From the NCBI RefSeq assembly GCF_002288925.2, contig NW_022098001.1, positions 3,154,660-3,218,659 of the forward strand: a DNA stretch of 64,000 nt, given 5' to 3'. This stretch comes from Delphinapterus leucas. Taxonomy: Eukaryota > Chordata > Mammalia > Artiodactyla > Monodontidae. How positions within the stretch are numbered: the first letter of the stretch is position 1; each line of letters starts with the position of its first letter. The notes under the pieces were generated by a model that searched no databases, was not told the DNA's origin, and saw only the letters and a program-made list of their open reading frames with translations. This document shows, one piece after another, positions 35,938 through 48,221 of this stretch. A program made the position numbers and the translations under genes.

Positions 35938-36126
35938 TGGGAACAGAGAAAGTATTTCATTTAAAATTAAAGACTCTAAATATCTCAGATTAGCACTGTT
36001 AACACCAAAAGCTGTGAAATTATCTCTTAGACATTCTCCAGAAAGTAGTGTGGAGGAAAGATCTGTAGTAGCTTTATATAGTGTTTTCAAGAGGCAGCAA
36101 GACGAATCCAAGAATTTCATAGCGAG
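35938..36126 (+). other. Exon-like open segment, plus strand (unidentified)
   Basis: A 189-nt segment, a multiple of three, with intron phase 2 at both ends and no in-frame stop. It is bounded on the left by a pyrimidine-rich stretch ending ACAACATTCAG and on the right by GCGAG|GTAAATC, close to the splice-donor consensus. The encoded stretch includes KYLRLALLTPKAVKLSL and then a hydrophilic Ser/Glu/Arg-rich tail. I cannot assign it to a family. It overlaps the competing minus-strand frame at 35806-36135; at most one is likely to be real. Confidence 0.25.
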
Positions 36127-36900
36127 GTAAATCAATAATTACTGAGATGTTTCTCCTGAAGTAATGTTAAATGTGTTCTCGTATCATAGTATTAGACACT
36201 TACAAATACATTCACACGCAAACAGCACCACCACATATAATGAGGGCTCATTACACTATGAACTTGTTCTCAGTCTACCATCTTTTTTGGTGTTGCTTTA
36301 TTATTTCTTTTTATTGTATATTTTACAGCTCCATTATTATTATCTTGAGATCTGTTTTAATGGCATGTTCAAGAAATCACTGGACCAAACCTTAAATGCA
36401 AAGGGCAAATGCAGAAACAACAAAATATGTGTAAGATTCTCTTGACCTCATAAAAGTGGATCTATGGATATGTTTTCACATACAGACATAAACGCACATA
36501 TCCACACACACACACATTGTTTTCTTGGGTCAACAGTTCATAATTCAAATACTAAGGAAGATCTAGCAATTCCTGGAGAGTCAGGCATTGTTTGACTTTA
36601 AAATTTGTATATTTAATACTTCTTATAGAATATTCTTATGGGGGAGAGGGGATGAGTTGTGATAACCAGGTTTCAGCCTCCCTACTACCATCACTGTTTC
36701 AGCAACCTCAGAGCATTGCAGAAATGACTCCCCTTACTAAATTCTGGCCCAGGCCACCCAAGTTCTCTCTCCACCTGCTGCAGGAGATCAGAATGCCTAA
36801 GACCTTGTATCCAAGAACACTAAAAGAGTCAAAGCTAGCAAGATCCATAGACATAATCAAGTCCAACACTTCTCACTATTTTCAAGAACAGTGACCCTGA
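36127..36900. other. No feature recognised
   Basis: AT-rich, with a short (CA)n around 36504-36517. The frames at 36164-36445 and 36592-36894 have no motif and no matching splice context that I could find. Confidence 0.4.
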
Positions 36901-37095
36901 GCTTCCCTCCTCTTCACCAGGCTAACACCTGCTCATCCTTCACATCTTTCTCTGGCGTCTCCTCCTCCAGAAATCCTTCCCTGATTGGCAAGTGCTTTTC
37001 CTGTGAGTTCACTTTGAATTCTTTGTACATCTCTGTCCCTTCCTCGGGGAAATAATATTGAGTAGTCCAGATTTCAACTGCTCCCTCATCCCCAT
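36901..37095 (-). mobile_element. L2 LINE fragment
   Basis: CTCTTCACCAGGCTAACACC, TGCTCATCCTTCACATC and AGAAATCCTTCCCTGATTGG are the antisense of the conserved L2 C-terminal coding segment. Confidence 0.7.
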
Positions 37096-38623
37096 AGTTG
37101 AATCACATTTCATCAAAAAAAAAAAATCACTGTGCAAATTGTTTTACATCACACACTCCACCATTAACAACTTAAAAATTCTGCTTGGGCATCTATCTTC
37201 TTCAAAGTCACCTTTTTTTTTTTTTTTTTTTTTTTACCAGTCTCCTGGTAGCACCCTTGCCTCCAGGATTCTTTAGTATCCCTTATGCAGAACAATTGCA
37301 CTGTCAAGCATACCAGAAGCATTTCAGTGTTGAAGAAAACAAGACCATGGAAATAACAGTATCTGCCTTCTCCAGAGGCAATTTATCCAGTCTGGTGTTT
37401 CCTGATTTTGCTCTTTGAAATCTTTCCCTATCTGACGAAATAAAAGTAACATCAGGATGTTTCAGTTCTTTGCTCTGGAGCTCTACCAATGTGATTTAGC
37501 TACCCTTTATGTTTCTACTTTGTCTTCCATCCTACGTTTCTCCAGCAAATGGTTTCTTCACTGATACTGTCTATATAACTTTTCTCTACCTCATGCTTGC
37601 TTGCTTACTTGTAGTTTCTTCTTCCCTCATAACTTCAGCCTCTACATTAGATAATCATGACCTCTCTGACTTTTCAATTTATGCTCCCAATACTGCCTAC
37701 TTCAAATATTTAAACCAAAAAAGCAGATCTCCCAGGTCATCTTTTAAATCTGGTCCTATCATAGCTCATTGGACAGTAGATTGTCCATTATGGATTGGAC
37801 AAATGGATTGATTGCCCTTTGATTGATTGCCTCATATGGATTGACTGCCCTTTGTTCAAGGCCTAGCCCTGGTTGTCCAATCATGTGTCGTTTTGATTAT
37901 CCCATGGTACAAAGATGATCATCCAGACTCACTCCTTCTGCAGCCACTGCTGCTAGCTTAGTTGTCCTTAAATTGGGCCAGAGGGAAGCAACTATTATGA
38001 CTGTTTTGAATTATGCCAATTGCAGTTCCTTCTCTCCGATTGCAATAGGTAGGTGGTGCCCAACCCATATCCCCCTTTATGATCCAGTGCACCCTCCTCC
38101 CTGGTCCCATGAGTGTGGCTGTTAAAGGCTTATAGCAGCCTGCCTTTTCCAGGAAACTGTCCTCAGCTGACAGGAGCTGCCTCACCCCACAGATTACTGC
38201 CTTTTCCCCGCTTGTTCACCTTCCTTATCCTGCTTTACTTTACTTCCACTCTTACAGATTTTTTCTGAAGAGCACTCCCTGAAAAACTCTGCATTGGAAT
38301 TCTTGTCTCAGGCTCTGCATCTAAGGAACATAACCTCAAACTTGTTACATAAATTAAGGTCCCTTTGTATTGGAAATAAATAATTCTGCCCACAACTTAT
38401 GATAGTAATAACTTTGCATTTATGTCTTGAAATCCAGGATTCAGATTCTACTTTGATTTCAGACATGCTGTCATTTAAATGGAGATATAAAGCTGCATAA
38501 TAAACCTGCTAAAATGATGTGCATGAGGTTGTGGTGAAATAAAATGAAATGAACTATGACAGGCTTCAATTTTATTTGTATGGATCATGCTTTTTTTAAG
38601 AATCAGATTTCAAGGACTCAAAT
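37096..38623. other. Mostly unassigned; poly-T run, short motif array, possible LTR end
   Basis: A T25-type run lies at 37211-37235. Around 37803-37855 the motif GGATTGAYTGCC recurs three times in imperfect form. At 38265-38345, GAGCACTCCCTGAAAAACT and TTGTCTCAGGCTCTGCATCT resemble the R-U5 end of an old MaLR/ERVL-type LTR in plus orientation, with no firm start. None of the open frames here has a motif. Confidence 0.3.
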
Positions 38624-41600
38624 ACCTTTTTATTATTCAGATATAACTGATATATAACATTAGTTTCAGGCATACAACATAATGATTCCATAGTTGTGTA
38701 TATTGTGATATGATCACCACAATAAGTCTAGTTAACATTCCTCATCACACAGTTACAAATTTTTTTCTTGTGATGAGAACTAAAGATTTATTCTCTTATC
38801 AACTTTCAAATATATAATACAATTTTATTAACTATAGTCACCATGCTGTACATTATAGCCACAAATTAATTTTTATTATAAATGGAAGTTTGTACCTTTT
38901 GACTGTCTTCATCTATTTCACCCACCACCCGAACCCCCCACCTCTGGCAACCAGCAACAATCTGTTCTCTGTATCTGAGGTTTGTTGTTTTGGTTTTTTT
39001 TTTGACTCCACAAATAAGTGAGAACATATGGTATTTGTCTTTCTCTGACTTATTTCACCTGGCAGAATGCACTCAAGCTTCATCCATGATGTTGTAAATA
39101 GCAAGATTTCCTTCTTTTAATGGGTAAATAACATTCCACTCAATTCCACATTTCCTTCATTTATTCATCCATTGATGGACACTTATATTGCTTCCATGTC
39201 TTGGCTATTGTAAATAATGTTGCAGTGAATATGGGTGTGCACATATCTTTTTGAGTTAGTATTTTTGATTCCTGTAGATAAATACCCAGAAGTTAATTGT
39301 TGGATGACATGGTAGTTTAATTTTTAATTTTTTGAGGAACCACTATACTGTTTTACATAGTGGCTACACCGAATTAACATTCCCACCAAAAGCACACATC
39401 CACCTCCTTGGCAACACTTGTTATTTCTTGTCTTTTTCATAATCTTCAAACAGGTATAAGGTGATGCCCATTGTGGTTTTGATTTGCATTTCCCTGTTTA
39501 TAAGTAATGTTGAGCACTGTTTCATGTACCTGTTGGCCATTTGTATGTCTTCTTTGGAAAAATGTCTAGTCAGATCCTCTGCCCATTTTTTAATTGGATT
39601 GTTATTTTGCCATTGAGTTGTATGTGTTTTTATATATTTTGAACATTAATCCATTATCAGATATATGGTTTGCAAGTATTTTCTCACATTCAGTTGGTTG
39701 CCTTTTCATTTTGTTGATGGTTTCCATTGTTGTGCAGAGGTTTTTAGTTGGATGTAGTCCCACTTGTTTTTGTTTTTATTTCTTTGCATTTGATGTCAAA
39801 TCCATAAATCATTGCTAAGACCTATGTCAGGGAGCTTACCATCTATGTTTTCTTCTAGAAGTTTTATGGTTTCAGGTATAACATTCAAATATTTAATCCA
39901 TTTTGAGTTAAATTTTGTGTGTGGTATAAGATAGTGGTCCACTGTCATTCTTTTGCATGTGTTCCAGATTTCCCAACACCAGTTACTGAAAACTGTCATT
40001 TGTCCATTGTATAGTCTTGGCTCCTTTAAAGAAATTAATTGACCATATATACATCGGGTTATTTCTGGGCTCTCTTCTGTTCCATTAATCTAGCTCTCTG
40101 TTTTTATGCCTATACCATACCGTTTTCATGATTATAGCTCTTGTAATATAGTTTGAAATTAGGTACTTTGTTGCCTCCAATTTGTTCTTCTTTCTCAAGA
40201 TTGCTTTCAATTTGTCTTCTGTGGTTCCATACAAATTTTAGGATTGTTTGTTCTATTTCTGTGAAAAATTCCATTTGAATTTTGATAGAGATTGCATTGA
40301 ATCTGTAGATTATTTTGGGTAGTATGCACATTTAATAATATTAATTCTTCCAATCCATGAATAAGGAATATATTTCCATTTATTTGTGTCTTCTTCAGTT
40401 CCTTTCAGTAAGGTCATATAGTTTTCAGTATACAGGTCTTTCACCTCCTTGGTTAAATTTATTTTTGTTTCGATTATAAATGAGATTGTTTTCTTAATTT
40501 CTGATAATTTATTATTGGTGTATAGAAACACAACAGTTTTTATATTGATTTTGTATCCTGAAACTTTACTAAATTTATTAATTCCAACAGTTTTTTTTGG
40601 TGGAGTCTTTTGGATTTTTGATATATATAATAATATGTCATCTGCAACTAGTGAGTTTTATTTCTTCCTTTCCAATGTGGATTCCTTTTATACCTTTTCT
40701 TGCCTAATTGCTCTAAGACCTCCAATACTATGTTGAATAAAAATGGTGAGAGTGGGCATTCTTGTCTTGTCCCTGACCCTAAAGCTTTTAGCTTTACACC
40801 ACTGAGTATGATGTTAGATGTGGGCTTGTCCCGTATGGCCTTTATTATGTTGAGGTATGTTCCCTCTATATCTACTTTGTTAGGAGTTATTATTATAAAT
40901 CGATGTTGAATTTTGTCAAATGCTTTTTCTGCATCTATTGAGATGGTCATATGGTTTTAATCCTTCGTTTTGTTAATGTAATATATCACATTGATTTATT
41001 TGCAGATGTTGAACCATCCTTGTTTCCCTGGACAAAACCCATTTGATCATGATGTATGAGTCTTTTAATGTATTGTTGAATTTGGTTTGCTAATATTTTC
41101 TTGAAGATTTCTGCATCTATGTTCATCAGGGATATTGGACTGTAATTTTCTTTTCTGGTAGTGTCCTTGTCTAATTTTGGCATCAGGGTAATGCCAGCCT
41201 CATAAAATGAGTTTTGAAGTACTCCCTCTTATATTTTTTGGAATAGGTGGAGAGGATTGGTATTAATTTTTCTTTAAATGTTTTATAGAATTGACTAGTG
41301 AAGCCATCTGTTCTTGGACTTTTTGTTTGTTAGAGGTTTTGATTACTGATTGAATCTCCTTACTAGTAATCAGTCTGTTCTATTTTTTTTTTTCATGATT
41401 CAGTCTTGGTAGATTGTATGTTTCTAGGAATTTATCCAGTTCTTCTTGGTTGTCCAACTTGTTGATGTGTAATTGTTCACAGTAGTCTCTTGTGATCCTT
41501 TGTATTTATCTGGTGTAGTAAGGTCTCCTCTTTCATTTCTAATTTTACATATTTGAGTCCTCTCTTATTCTTGGTGAGTCTAGCTAAAGGTTTGTCAATT

Positions 41601-44600
41601 TTGCTTACTTTTTCAAAATACCAGCTCAGTTTCATCTTTTCTTTTGTCTTTTTAGTCTCTTTCATTTATTTCTGCTCAGATCTTTATTTCCTTCCTTCTA
41701 ATAATTTTGTAATTTGTTGTTCTTTTTCTAATTCCTTGAAGTGTAAAGTTAGGTTGTTTCATTTTTCTTAATCTTGATATAGACATTAATCACTATAAAT
41801 TTTCCGCTTAGAAATGCTTTTGCTGCATCCCATAAGCTTTGGTATGTTATTTTTTAAATTTCTCTTTTGATATTTTTTCATTGACCCATTTTACAGCATA
41901 ACATATGATCTATCCTGTAGAATTCTTCATATGCACTTGAGAAGAATGTGTATGCTTTTGGATAAAATGTTCTGTGTATGTCTGTTAAGTCCATCCAGTC
42001 TTAAACATGTTAAGGCCAATCTTTACTTATTGATTCTCTCTCTGGATGATCTATTCATTGATGAAAGTGAGGTATTAAAGTCCCCTACTATTATCATATT
42101 GCCATCTATTTCTCCCTTTAGGCTATTAATAGTTGGTTTATATATTTAGGTGCTTTTATATTGGATGCACAAATATTTACAAATGTTATATCTTCTTGTT
42201 GGATTGACCTCTTTATCACTATATAATGACCTTTGTTTCTTATTACAGTCTTTGTCTTAAAGTCTATTGCTTGATATAAGTACAGGCATACCTCATTTTA
42301 TTGCACTTCGCAGGTACTGTGGTGGTTTTTTTTTTGTTGTTGTTGTTGTTTAACAAATTGAAGGTTTTTGTCAACCCTGCATCAAGCAAGTCTATCTGTG
42401 CCATTTTTCCAACAGCATTTTCTCACTTCATGTCTCTGTCACATTTTGGTAATTCTCAAAATATTTCAAACTATTATTATTATTATTATATTTGTTATGG
42501 TGCTCTGTGATCAGTGGTCTTTGATGTTACTGTTGCAAAAAGATTATGACTTGCTGAAGGTTCAGATGATTAGAATTTTTATCAATAAAGTATTTTAAAA
42601 TTAAGGTATGTACATTATTTAAATATAAGGAGATATATATATATATAGCAAATTTAACAGACTATGGTATAGTGGGAACATAACCTTTAATATGCACTGG
42701 GAAACAAAAAAAATTGTGACTCACTTTATTGAGATAGTCATTTTACTGTAGTAGTCTGGAATCAAACCCACAGTATCTCCAAGGTATGCTTATATAGCTA
42801 CTTCAGATTTTTAAAATTTCCATTTGCATGGAATATCTTTTTCATCCCTTCACTTTCAGTCTGTGTGTGGTGTGTCCTTTGATCTGAAACAAGTCTCTAG
42901 TAGGCAGCATATAGATGGGTCTTGTTGTTTTATCCATTTAGCCACTCTGTATCTTATAATTGAAGGATTTATTCCATTTACATTTAAAGTAATTATTGAT
43001 AAGTATGTACTTATTGCCATTTTGTTAATTGATTTCTGGTTATTTTGTAATTTCTTTGCTCCTTTCTTCTTTTGCTTGTTTTGTGATTTGATGTTCTATA
43101 GTGGTATGCTTAGATTTTTTTTTTTTCTCTTGTGTGTCTACTATAGGTTTTTGCATCGTGGTTACCATGAGGTTTACATAGAACAACTTATAACAATCTA
43201 TTTTAAGTTGACAACAAATTTAATTTGAACATTTTTTAAAGCTCTGCATATTTAGTCTTCCCCCATAATTTGTTTTTGATGTCACAATTTCCATTTTTAC
43301 CTTGTATATATATTAACAAATTATTGTGATTTATGCTTATTTTTACTACTTTTGCCTTTTAACCTTCATACTAGCTTTATAAATAATTAACCCATCACCT
43401 TACAATATTAGACTATTCTGAATTACTACATATTTACCTTTACCAGTGAGATTAATACTTTCATATGTTTTCCTATTACCATCAGTGCCCTTTTACTTCA
43501 GCTTAAAGAATTTCCTTTAACATTTCTTGTAAAGGACAGTCTAGTGGTGATGAACTCCTTTAGCTTTTGTTTGTCTGGAAAACTTTCCTTCAATTCAGAA
43601 GGAAAAGTTTGCTGGATAAAGTATTCTTGGTTGGCAGCTTTTTTTTCTTTCAGTAGGTTGAATATATCATGCCAGTCCCTTCTAGCCTACAAAGTTTCTG
43701 CTGAAAATTTTGCTGCTAGTCCTATAAAGGTTCCCTTATATGTGACAAGTTGTTTTTCTCTTGTTGCTTTCATGATTCTCTCCTTGTCTTTAACTTTTTC
43801 CACTTTAATTATAATGTGCCTTGGTGTGGGTCTCTTTGGATTCATCTTTTTTGGAAACTTTTTTCCTTCCCCAGTTTTCAGCCATTGTTTCCTCAAAAAA
43901 TTTTTCTGTCCCTTTCTTCTCTCTCTTATACTTTGGGATCCCTATAATATGAATGTTGGTCCACTTGATGTTGTCCCATAAGTCCCTTAAGCAATTTTCC
44001 CTTTTCTTAATCCATTTTTGTTGCTCTGATTATGTGATTTCCACTGCAGTATCTTCGAGTTCATTGATCCTTTCTTCTGCATCATCTACTTTGTAATTGA
44101 GCCCCTCTATTATATTTTCAGTTCAATCATTGTATCCTTCAGCTCTGTGACTTGACTTCTATTTAATATTTTCTTCTATTTTCTATCTCTCTGTAAAATT
44201 TATTTTATTTATTCAGTCTTCTGAGCTCAGTGAGCATCTTTATGACCATTATTTTGAACTCTGTCAGGTAAATCTCTTATCTCCATTTTATTAAGTTCTT
44301 TCACTGAGGTTCCATCTTTTTTTATTTGAACCATATTCCTCTGTTTCTTTATTTTCCTTGACCCTGTATGGGTTATGCATTTCTATGCATTAGATAAAAT
44401 TGCCACCTCCCCCAGTCTTGAAGGAGTGGTCTCCTGTAGGAGATGAATATTATCATTCAACTCTGCCCTAGCTCTTAGGTCTCTCAAATCTTTGTGATTG
44501 TCCAAGCAGCCTATTTTATTTTTAGTGGATCCCAGTATTTGAGGTATGCCCAAATCCTGTCAGTGTCCAAAGGGCAGCGTCTTAGTCAGCACCTAGATTC

Positions 44601-45817
44601 AGGCTGATTAGAAGCCAGGTCCTCAGGCAGCAACTTTTAAAATATAAAAATATACACCTTTCAAGGGAAGACTGGGATATGGACATTTCTGTCTCCTCTC
44701 TCTGTGCTGAGACCTGGGGTGATAGCCAGTTAAGAATTCCTTCTTACTTTGCCACCATAAACATTGAACCCATAAACATAAGCACGGCTGGCTACTAATG
44801 TCAGGCTTTCAAGGGATTATCCTCTGGGTGGCAGACACAAAAGCTGGGACACCAGACTTATACACAAGTTCCTTTCTTAAAGACACCAATGACCTGGGGT
44901 GGAGCAGAAGGGGAGTGCTAATATGGTGCCTGCCATCCTCCTCACTCTCTGAGGGGGTTATAGTCAGACCCTAGATGTGTGTCTACTTAGAAGCCTACCC
45001 TTCAGGCCACACTATAAAGATAAGCTAGTAGGCCTCTTTCACAGAAAGACTGGACACCTTACTATATTGCTTCTCTGCTGTGCCCTGTGGGTGGTAGCTG
45101 GTTAAGATCTCTTTCTCCATTTGTTAGAGTCCTGTGGGACCCATAAGCCTAACCCCCACTAGTCACCAGAGCCAGATGATCTAGAGGTGTCTCCTGGGTG
45201 GCAGATGTTAAAATTGGGATGACAGATGAGTGTACAAGCTGCTTTCCAGGAGATAACAGCAACCTGACATGAGGCAGAAGGAGACCACAAAGATGGCATC
45301 TCTTGGCCTCTATTTTAGGAGAGTATTTAAGTAGGTCACTAGATGTTTGTTAAATTGGATGCTTGGTCCTCAGGCTGATGCTTTGAGATAAGCAAATAAG
45401 CCTCATTCACAGAAAGTCTGGGTGCTTTTCAGTTGGCTATCATCTCTGTGCTGGGCTTTGGGATGGATGAATCTATGCACGGGAGCCCTTTAAGAACTGT
45501 TTCTCAGTTCTCTATAGCCTTGTGGTTCTCTTGGACCCATGACCCATTGGTTTTCAAAGCTAGAAGTTTTGGGGCTCGTCTCTCAGGTGCAGATCTTAAA
45601 AGTTAGGGTGCCTGATGTGGGGTTTAAAACCTTTGTTCATCAGGGAGAAGCTCAGGGTTTTGAGTATCCTCCTGATTGTGGATCACTGTACCAGGGATGT
45701 GGTTTATGGTAAGATTGTGGCTCAGCCTGTCCTACCCACTTCAATATGGGTTTGTTGTTTTTTTTTTTCTCACTTCTTCAATTTATAGGAGTCACTCAGT
45801 TAGCTTTGGGGTTTTTA
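38624..45817 (-). mobile_element. Full-length old L1 (L1M type), main piece
   Basis: Minus-strand L1 running from 3'UTR (38624-38990), through ORF2 (39000-about 43000), inter-ORF and ORF1 regions (43000-44400), to the 5'UTR. ORF2 landmarks: the RT start around 40986-41183 ([19 protein letters not shown]), RT motif A and B regions at 40648-40950 ([13 protein letters not shown] and [15 protein letters not shown]), and the endonuclease start at 42890-43000. All frames carry stops and indels. The last part of the 5'UTR is found at 48038-48135 beyond inserted L1s. AGGACTCAAAT is perfectly duplicated at 38613-38623 and 48136-48146, bounding the whole locus. Confidence 0.88.
42283..42792. mobile_element. 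Tigger-type (pogo/Tc1-mariner) miniature transposon inside L1
   Basis: About 510 bp bounded by CAGGCATACCTCATTTTATT and the inverted GGTATGCTTA end, with TA on both sides (42281-42282 and 42793-42794), the canonical Tc1/mariner target. The interior retains Tigger1-like end regions (AACAAATTGAAGGTTTTTGT, CCATTTTTCCAACAGCATTT, AATATGCACTGGGAAAC), but the transposase gene is absent, so it is an internally deleted non-autonomous copy. An ATT-triplet run lies at 42472-42490 and a short (TA)n at 42635-42648. Confidence 0.92.
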
Positions 45818-46012
45818 AAAAATTTTTATTTTATTTTGGACCACAGTTGATTTACAATGTTGTGTTAATTTCAGGTGTACAGCAAAGTAATTCAGTTATA
45901 TATATATATATATATATATATATTCTTTTTCAAATTCTTTTCCATTTTAGGTTATTACACAATTTGAGCAGAGTTCCCTATGCTATACAGTAGGTCCTTG
46001 TTTGTTATCTAT
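45818..46012 (-). mobile_element. L1 3'UTR fragment inserted in the L1 leader
   Basis: Antisense A-rich start (TTTTTATTTTATTTTGG), then CAGTTGATTTACAATGTTGT and AGCAAAGTAATTCAG, a (TA)n, and CCCTATGCTATACAGTAGGT. This is the cetartiodactyl L1 3' end, cut off after about 195 bp. The same sequence restarts at 46141 as a separate copy. Confidence 0.85.
45896..45924. repeat. (TA)n microsatellite
   Basis: About 14 TA units inside the L1 3'UTR, at the position where related copies have only a few. Confidence 0.9.
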
Positions 46013-46140
46013 TTTTTTCCAGGGGTGTGTATATTTTTATTAAATTGCCAATATCATTTTGAATATTTCTCAAAGAAATTCTCATTACTGTTTTACATCA
46101 TTATTATTTGTGAATTTCCTCCCCTTTCCCATCAATTCTT
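46013..46140. other. Short unassigned segment between two L1 3' ends
   Basis: Sequence of unknown origin sandwiched between two same-strand L1 3' ends. It could be a remnant of another insertion or transduced flank. Confidence 0.4.
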
Positions 46141-48037
46141 TACTTTTTATTTAAAAAAATTTTTTATTTTATATTGGAGTATAGTTGATTAACAATGTTG
46201 TGTTCGTTTCAGGCATACAGCAAAGTGATTCAGTTATACATATCCATGTATCTATTCTTTATCAAATTCTTTTCTCATTTAGGTTATTACAGAGTATTGA
46301 GCAGAGTTCCCTGTGCTATACAGTAGGTCCCTGTTGATAATCTATTTTAAATATAGCAGTGTATACATGTCAATCCCAAGCTCCCAATCTATCCCTCCCC
46401 GCCATCCTTGCCCTGGTAACCATAAGTTTGTTTTCTAAGTCTGTGAGTCTGTTTCTGTTTTGTAAATAAGTTCATTTGTATCGTTTTTTAAAGATTATGC
46501 ATGTAAGCAATATCATATAATATTTTTCTTTCTCTGTCTGGCTTACTACACTTAGTATGATCATCTTCAGGTCCATCCATGTTGCTGCAAATAGCATTAT
46601 TGCATTCTTTTTTATGGCTGAGTAATATTCCATTGTATATATGTACCACATCTTCTTTATCTGTTCATCAGTCAATGGACATTTAGATTGCTTCTGTGTC
46701 TTGACTATTGTAAACAGCACTGCAGTGAACATTGGGGTGGATGTATCCTTTTGAACCATGTTATTCTCTGAATATACGCCCAGTAGTGGGATTGCTGGAT
46801 CATATGGTAGCTCTATTTTTAGTTCTTTAAGGAACCTCCATACTGTTCTCTAACTTACATTCCCACCAACATTGTGGGAGGGTTCCCTTTTCTCCACAGC
46901 CTCTCCAGCATTTATTGTTTGTAGGCTTTTTGATGATGGCCATTGTGACTGGTGTGAGGTGATATCTCATTGTAGCTTTGACTTGCATTTCTCTAATAAT
47001 TAGTGATGTTGAGCATCTTTTCATGTGCCTCTTGGCCACCTGTATGTCTTCTTTGGAGGAATGTCTTTTTAGGTCTTCTGCCCATTTTTTGATTTGATTG
47101 TTTGGTTTTGTTTTTGTGTTTTTAATATTGATCTTCATGAGCTGTTTATAAATTTTGGAGATGAATCCCTTGTCAGTTGCATTGTTGCAAATATTTTCTC
47201 CCATTCTGTGGGTTGTCTTTTCACTTTATGTTTTCCTTTCCTGTGCAAAAGCTTTTGAGTTTAATTAGGTCCCATTTGTTTGTTTTTATTTCCATTACTC
47301 TAGGAGATGGAGTGAAAAAGATATTGCTGCTATTTATGTCAAAGAGTGCTCTGCCTATGTTTTCCTCTAGGTGTTTTATAGTATCCAGTCTTACATTTAG
47401 GTCTTTAAACAATTTTAAGTTTATTTTTGTGTATGGTGTCAAAGAATGTTCTAATTTCATTCTTTTACATGTAGCTGTCCCGTTTTCCCAGCACCACTTA
47501 TTGAAGAGACTATCTTTTCTCCACTGTATAGTTTTGTCTCATTTGTCATAGATTAATTGACCATAGGTGCATGGGTTTATTTCTGGGTTTTCTATCCTGT
47601 TCCACAGATCTATATTTTTGTTTTTGTGTCAGTACCATACTGTTTTGATGACTATAGCTTTGTAGGATAGTCTGAAGCCAGGGAGCCTGATTCCTCCAGA
47701 TCCATTTTTCTTTCTCAAGATTGTTTTGGCTATTTGAGTTCTTTTGTGTCTTCATATGAACTTCAAAATTTTTTGTTCTAGTTCAGTGAAAAATGTCATT
47801 GGTAATTTTATAGCATTGAATTTGTAGATTGCCTTGGGTAGGATAGTCATTTTTGACAATATTGATTCTTCCAATCCAAGAACGTGGTACATCTCTCAAT
47901 CTGTTTGTATCATCTTCGATTTCTTTCATCAGCATCTGAAAGTTTTCTGGGTACAGGTCTTTTTCTTCCTCAGATAGGTTTATCCCTAGGTATTTTATTC
48001 TTTTTGATGCAATGGTAAATGAGTTTTTGTTTTTCCC
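46141..48037 (-). mobile_element. L1 LINE, 5'-truncated, inserted in the L1 leader
   Basis: Complete 3'UTR (46150-46480), then the ORF2 C-terminal half. The frame at 46827-47204 carries the cysteine-rich motif as [18 protein letters not shown], in which the expected His is replaced. The frame at 47783-48118 enters the RT thumb ([12 protein letters not shown]). Truncated near 48028-48037, where the host L1 5'UTR resumes. Broken by several frameshifts. Similar in type to the L1 at 19294-20807 but more diverged. Confidence 0.85.
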
Positions 48038-48135
48038 AGAGGAAATTGTTCCACATGTAGCTATAGATTTGGTGTGTTCATGGGAGGAGGTGAGTTCAGT
48101 ATCTTTCTGTGTTACCATCTCAAACCAGAACTCTC
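48038..48135 (-). mobile_element. Full-length old L1: extreme 5' end (second piece)
   Basis: Antisense of the L1 5' start: AGAGGAAATTGTTCCACATG, TGTTCATGGGAGGAGGTGAG, then TACCATCTCAAACCAGAACT. It belongs to the element at 38624-45817, as shown by the 11-bp AGGACTCAAAT duplication immediately outside (48136-48146). Confidence 0.8.
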
Positions 48136-48221
48136 AGGACTCAAATTCTTGAACTAACTAGACTAGCAGAAAAAAAAAAATTGAAACATTTTCAGTTAAG
48201 AAGAAATCAAAAATTAAAACA

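Noticed and set aside
46141..48130. Single L1 with a large internal deletion joining its 5' leader to ORF2
   Set aside because: The 11-bp AGGACTCAAAT duplication and collinearity show that the leader piece belongs to the outer L1, so nested insertion explains the junction better.
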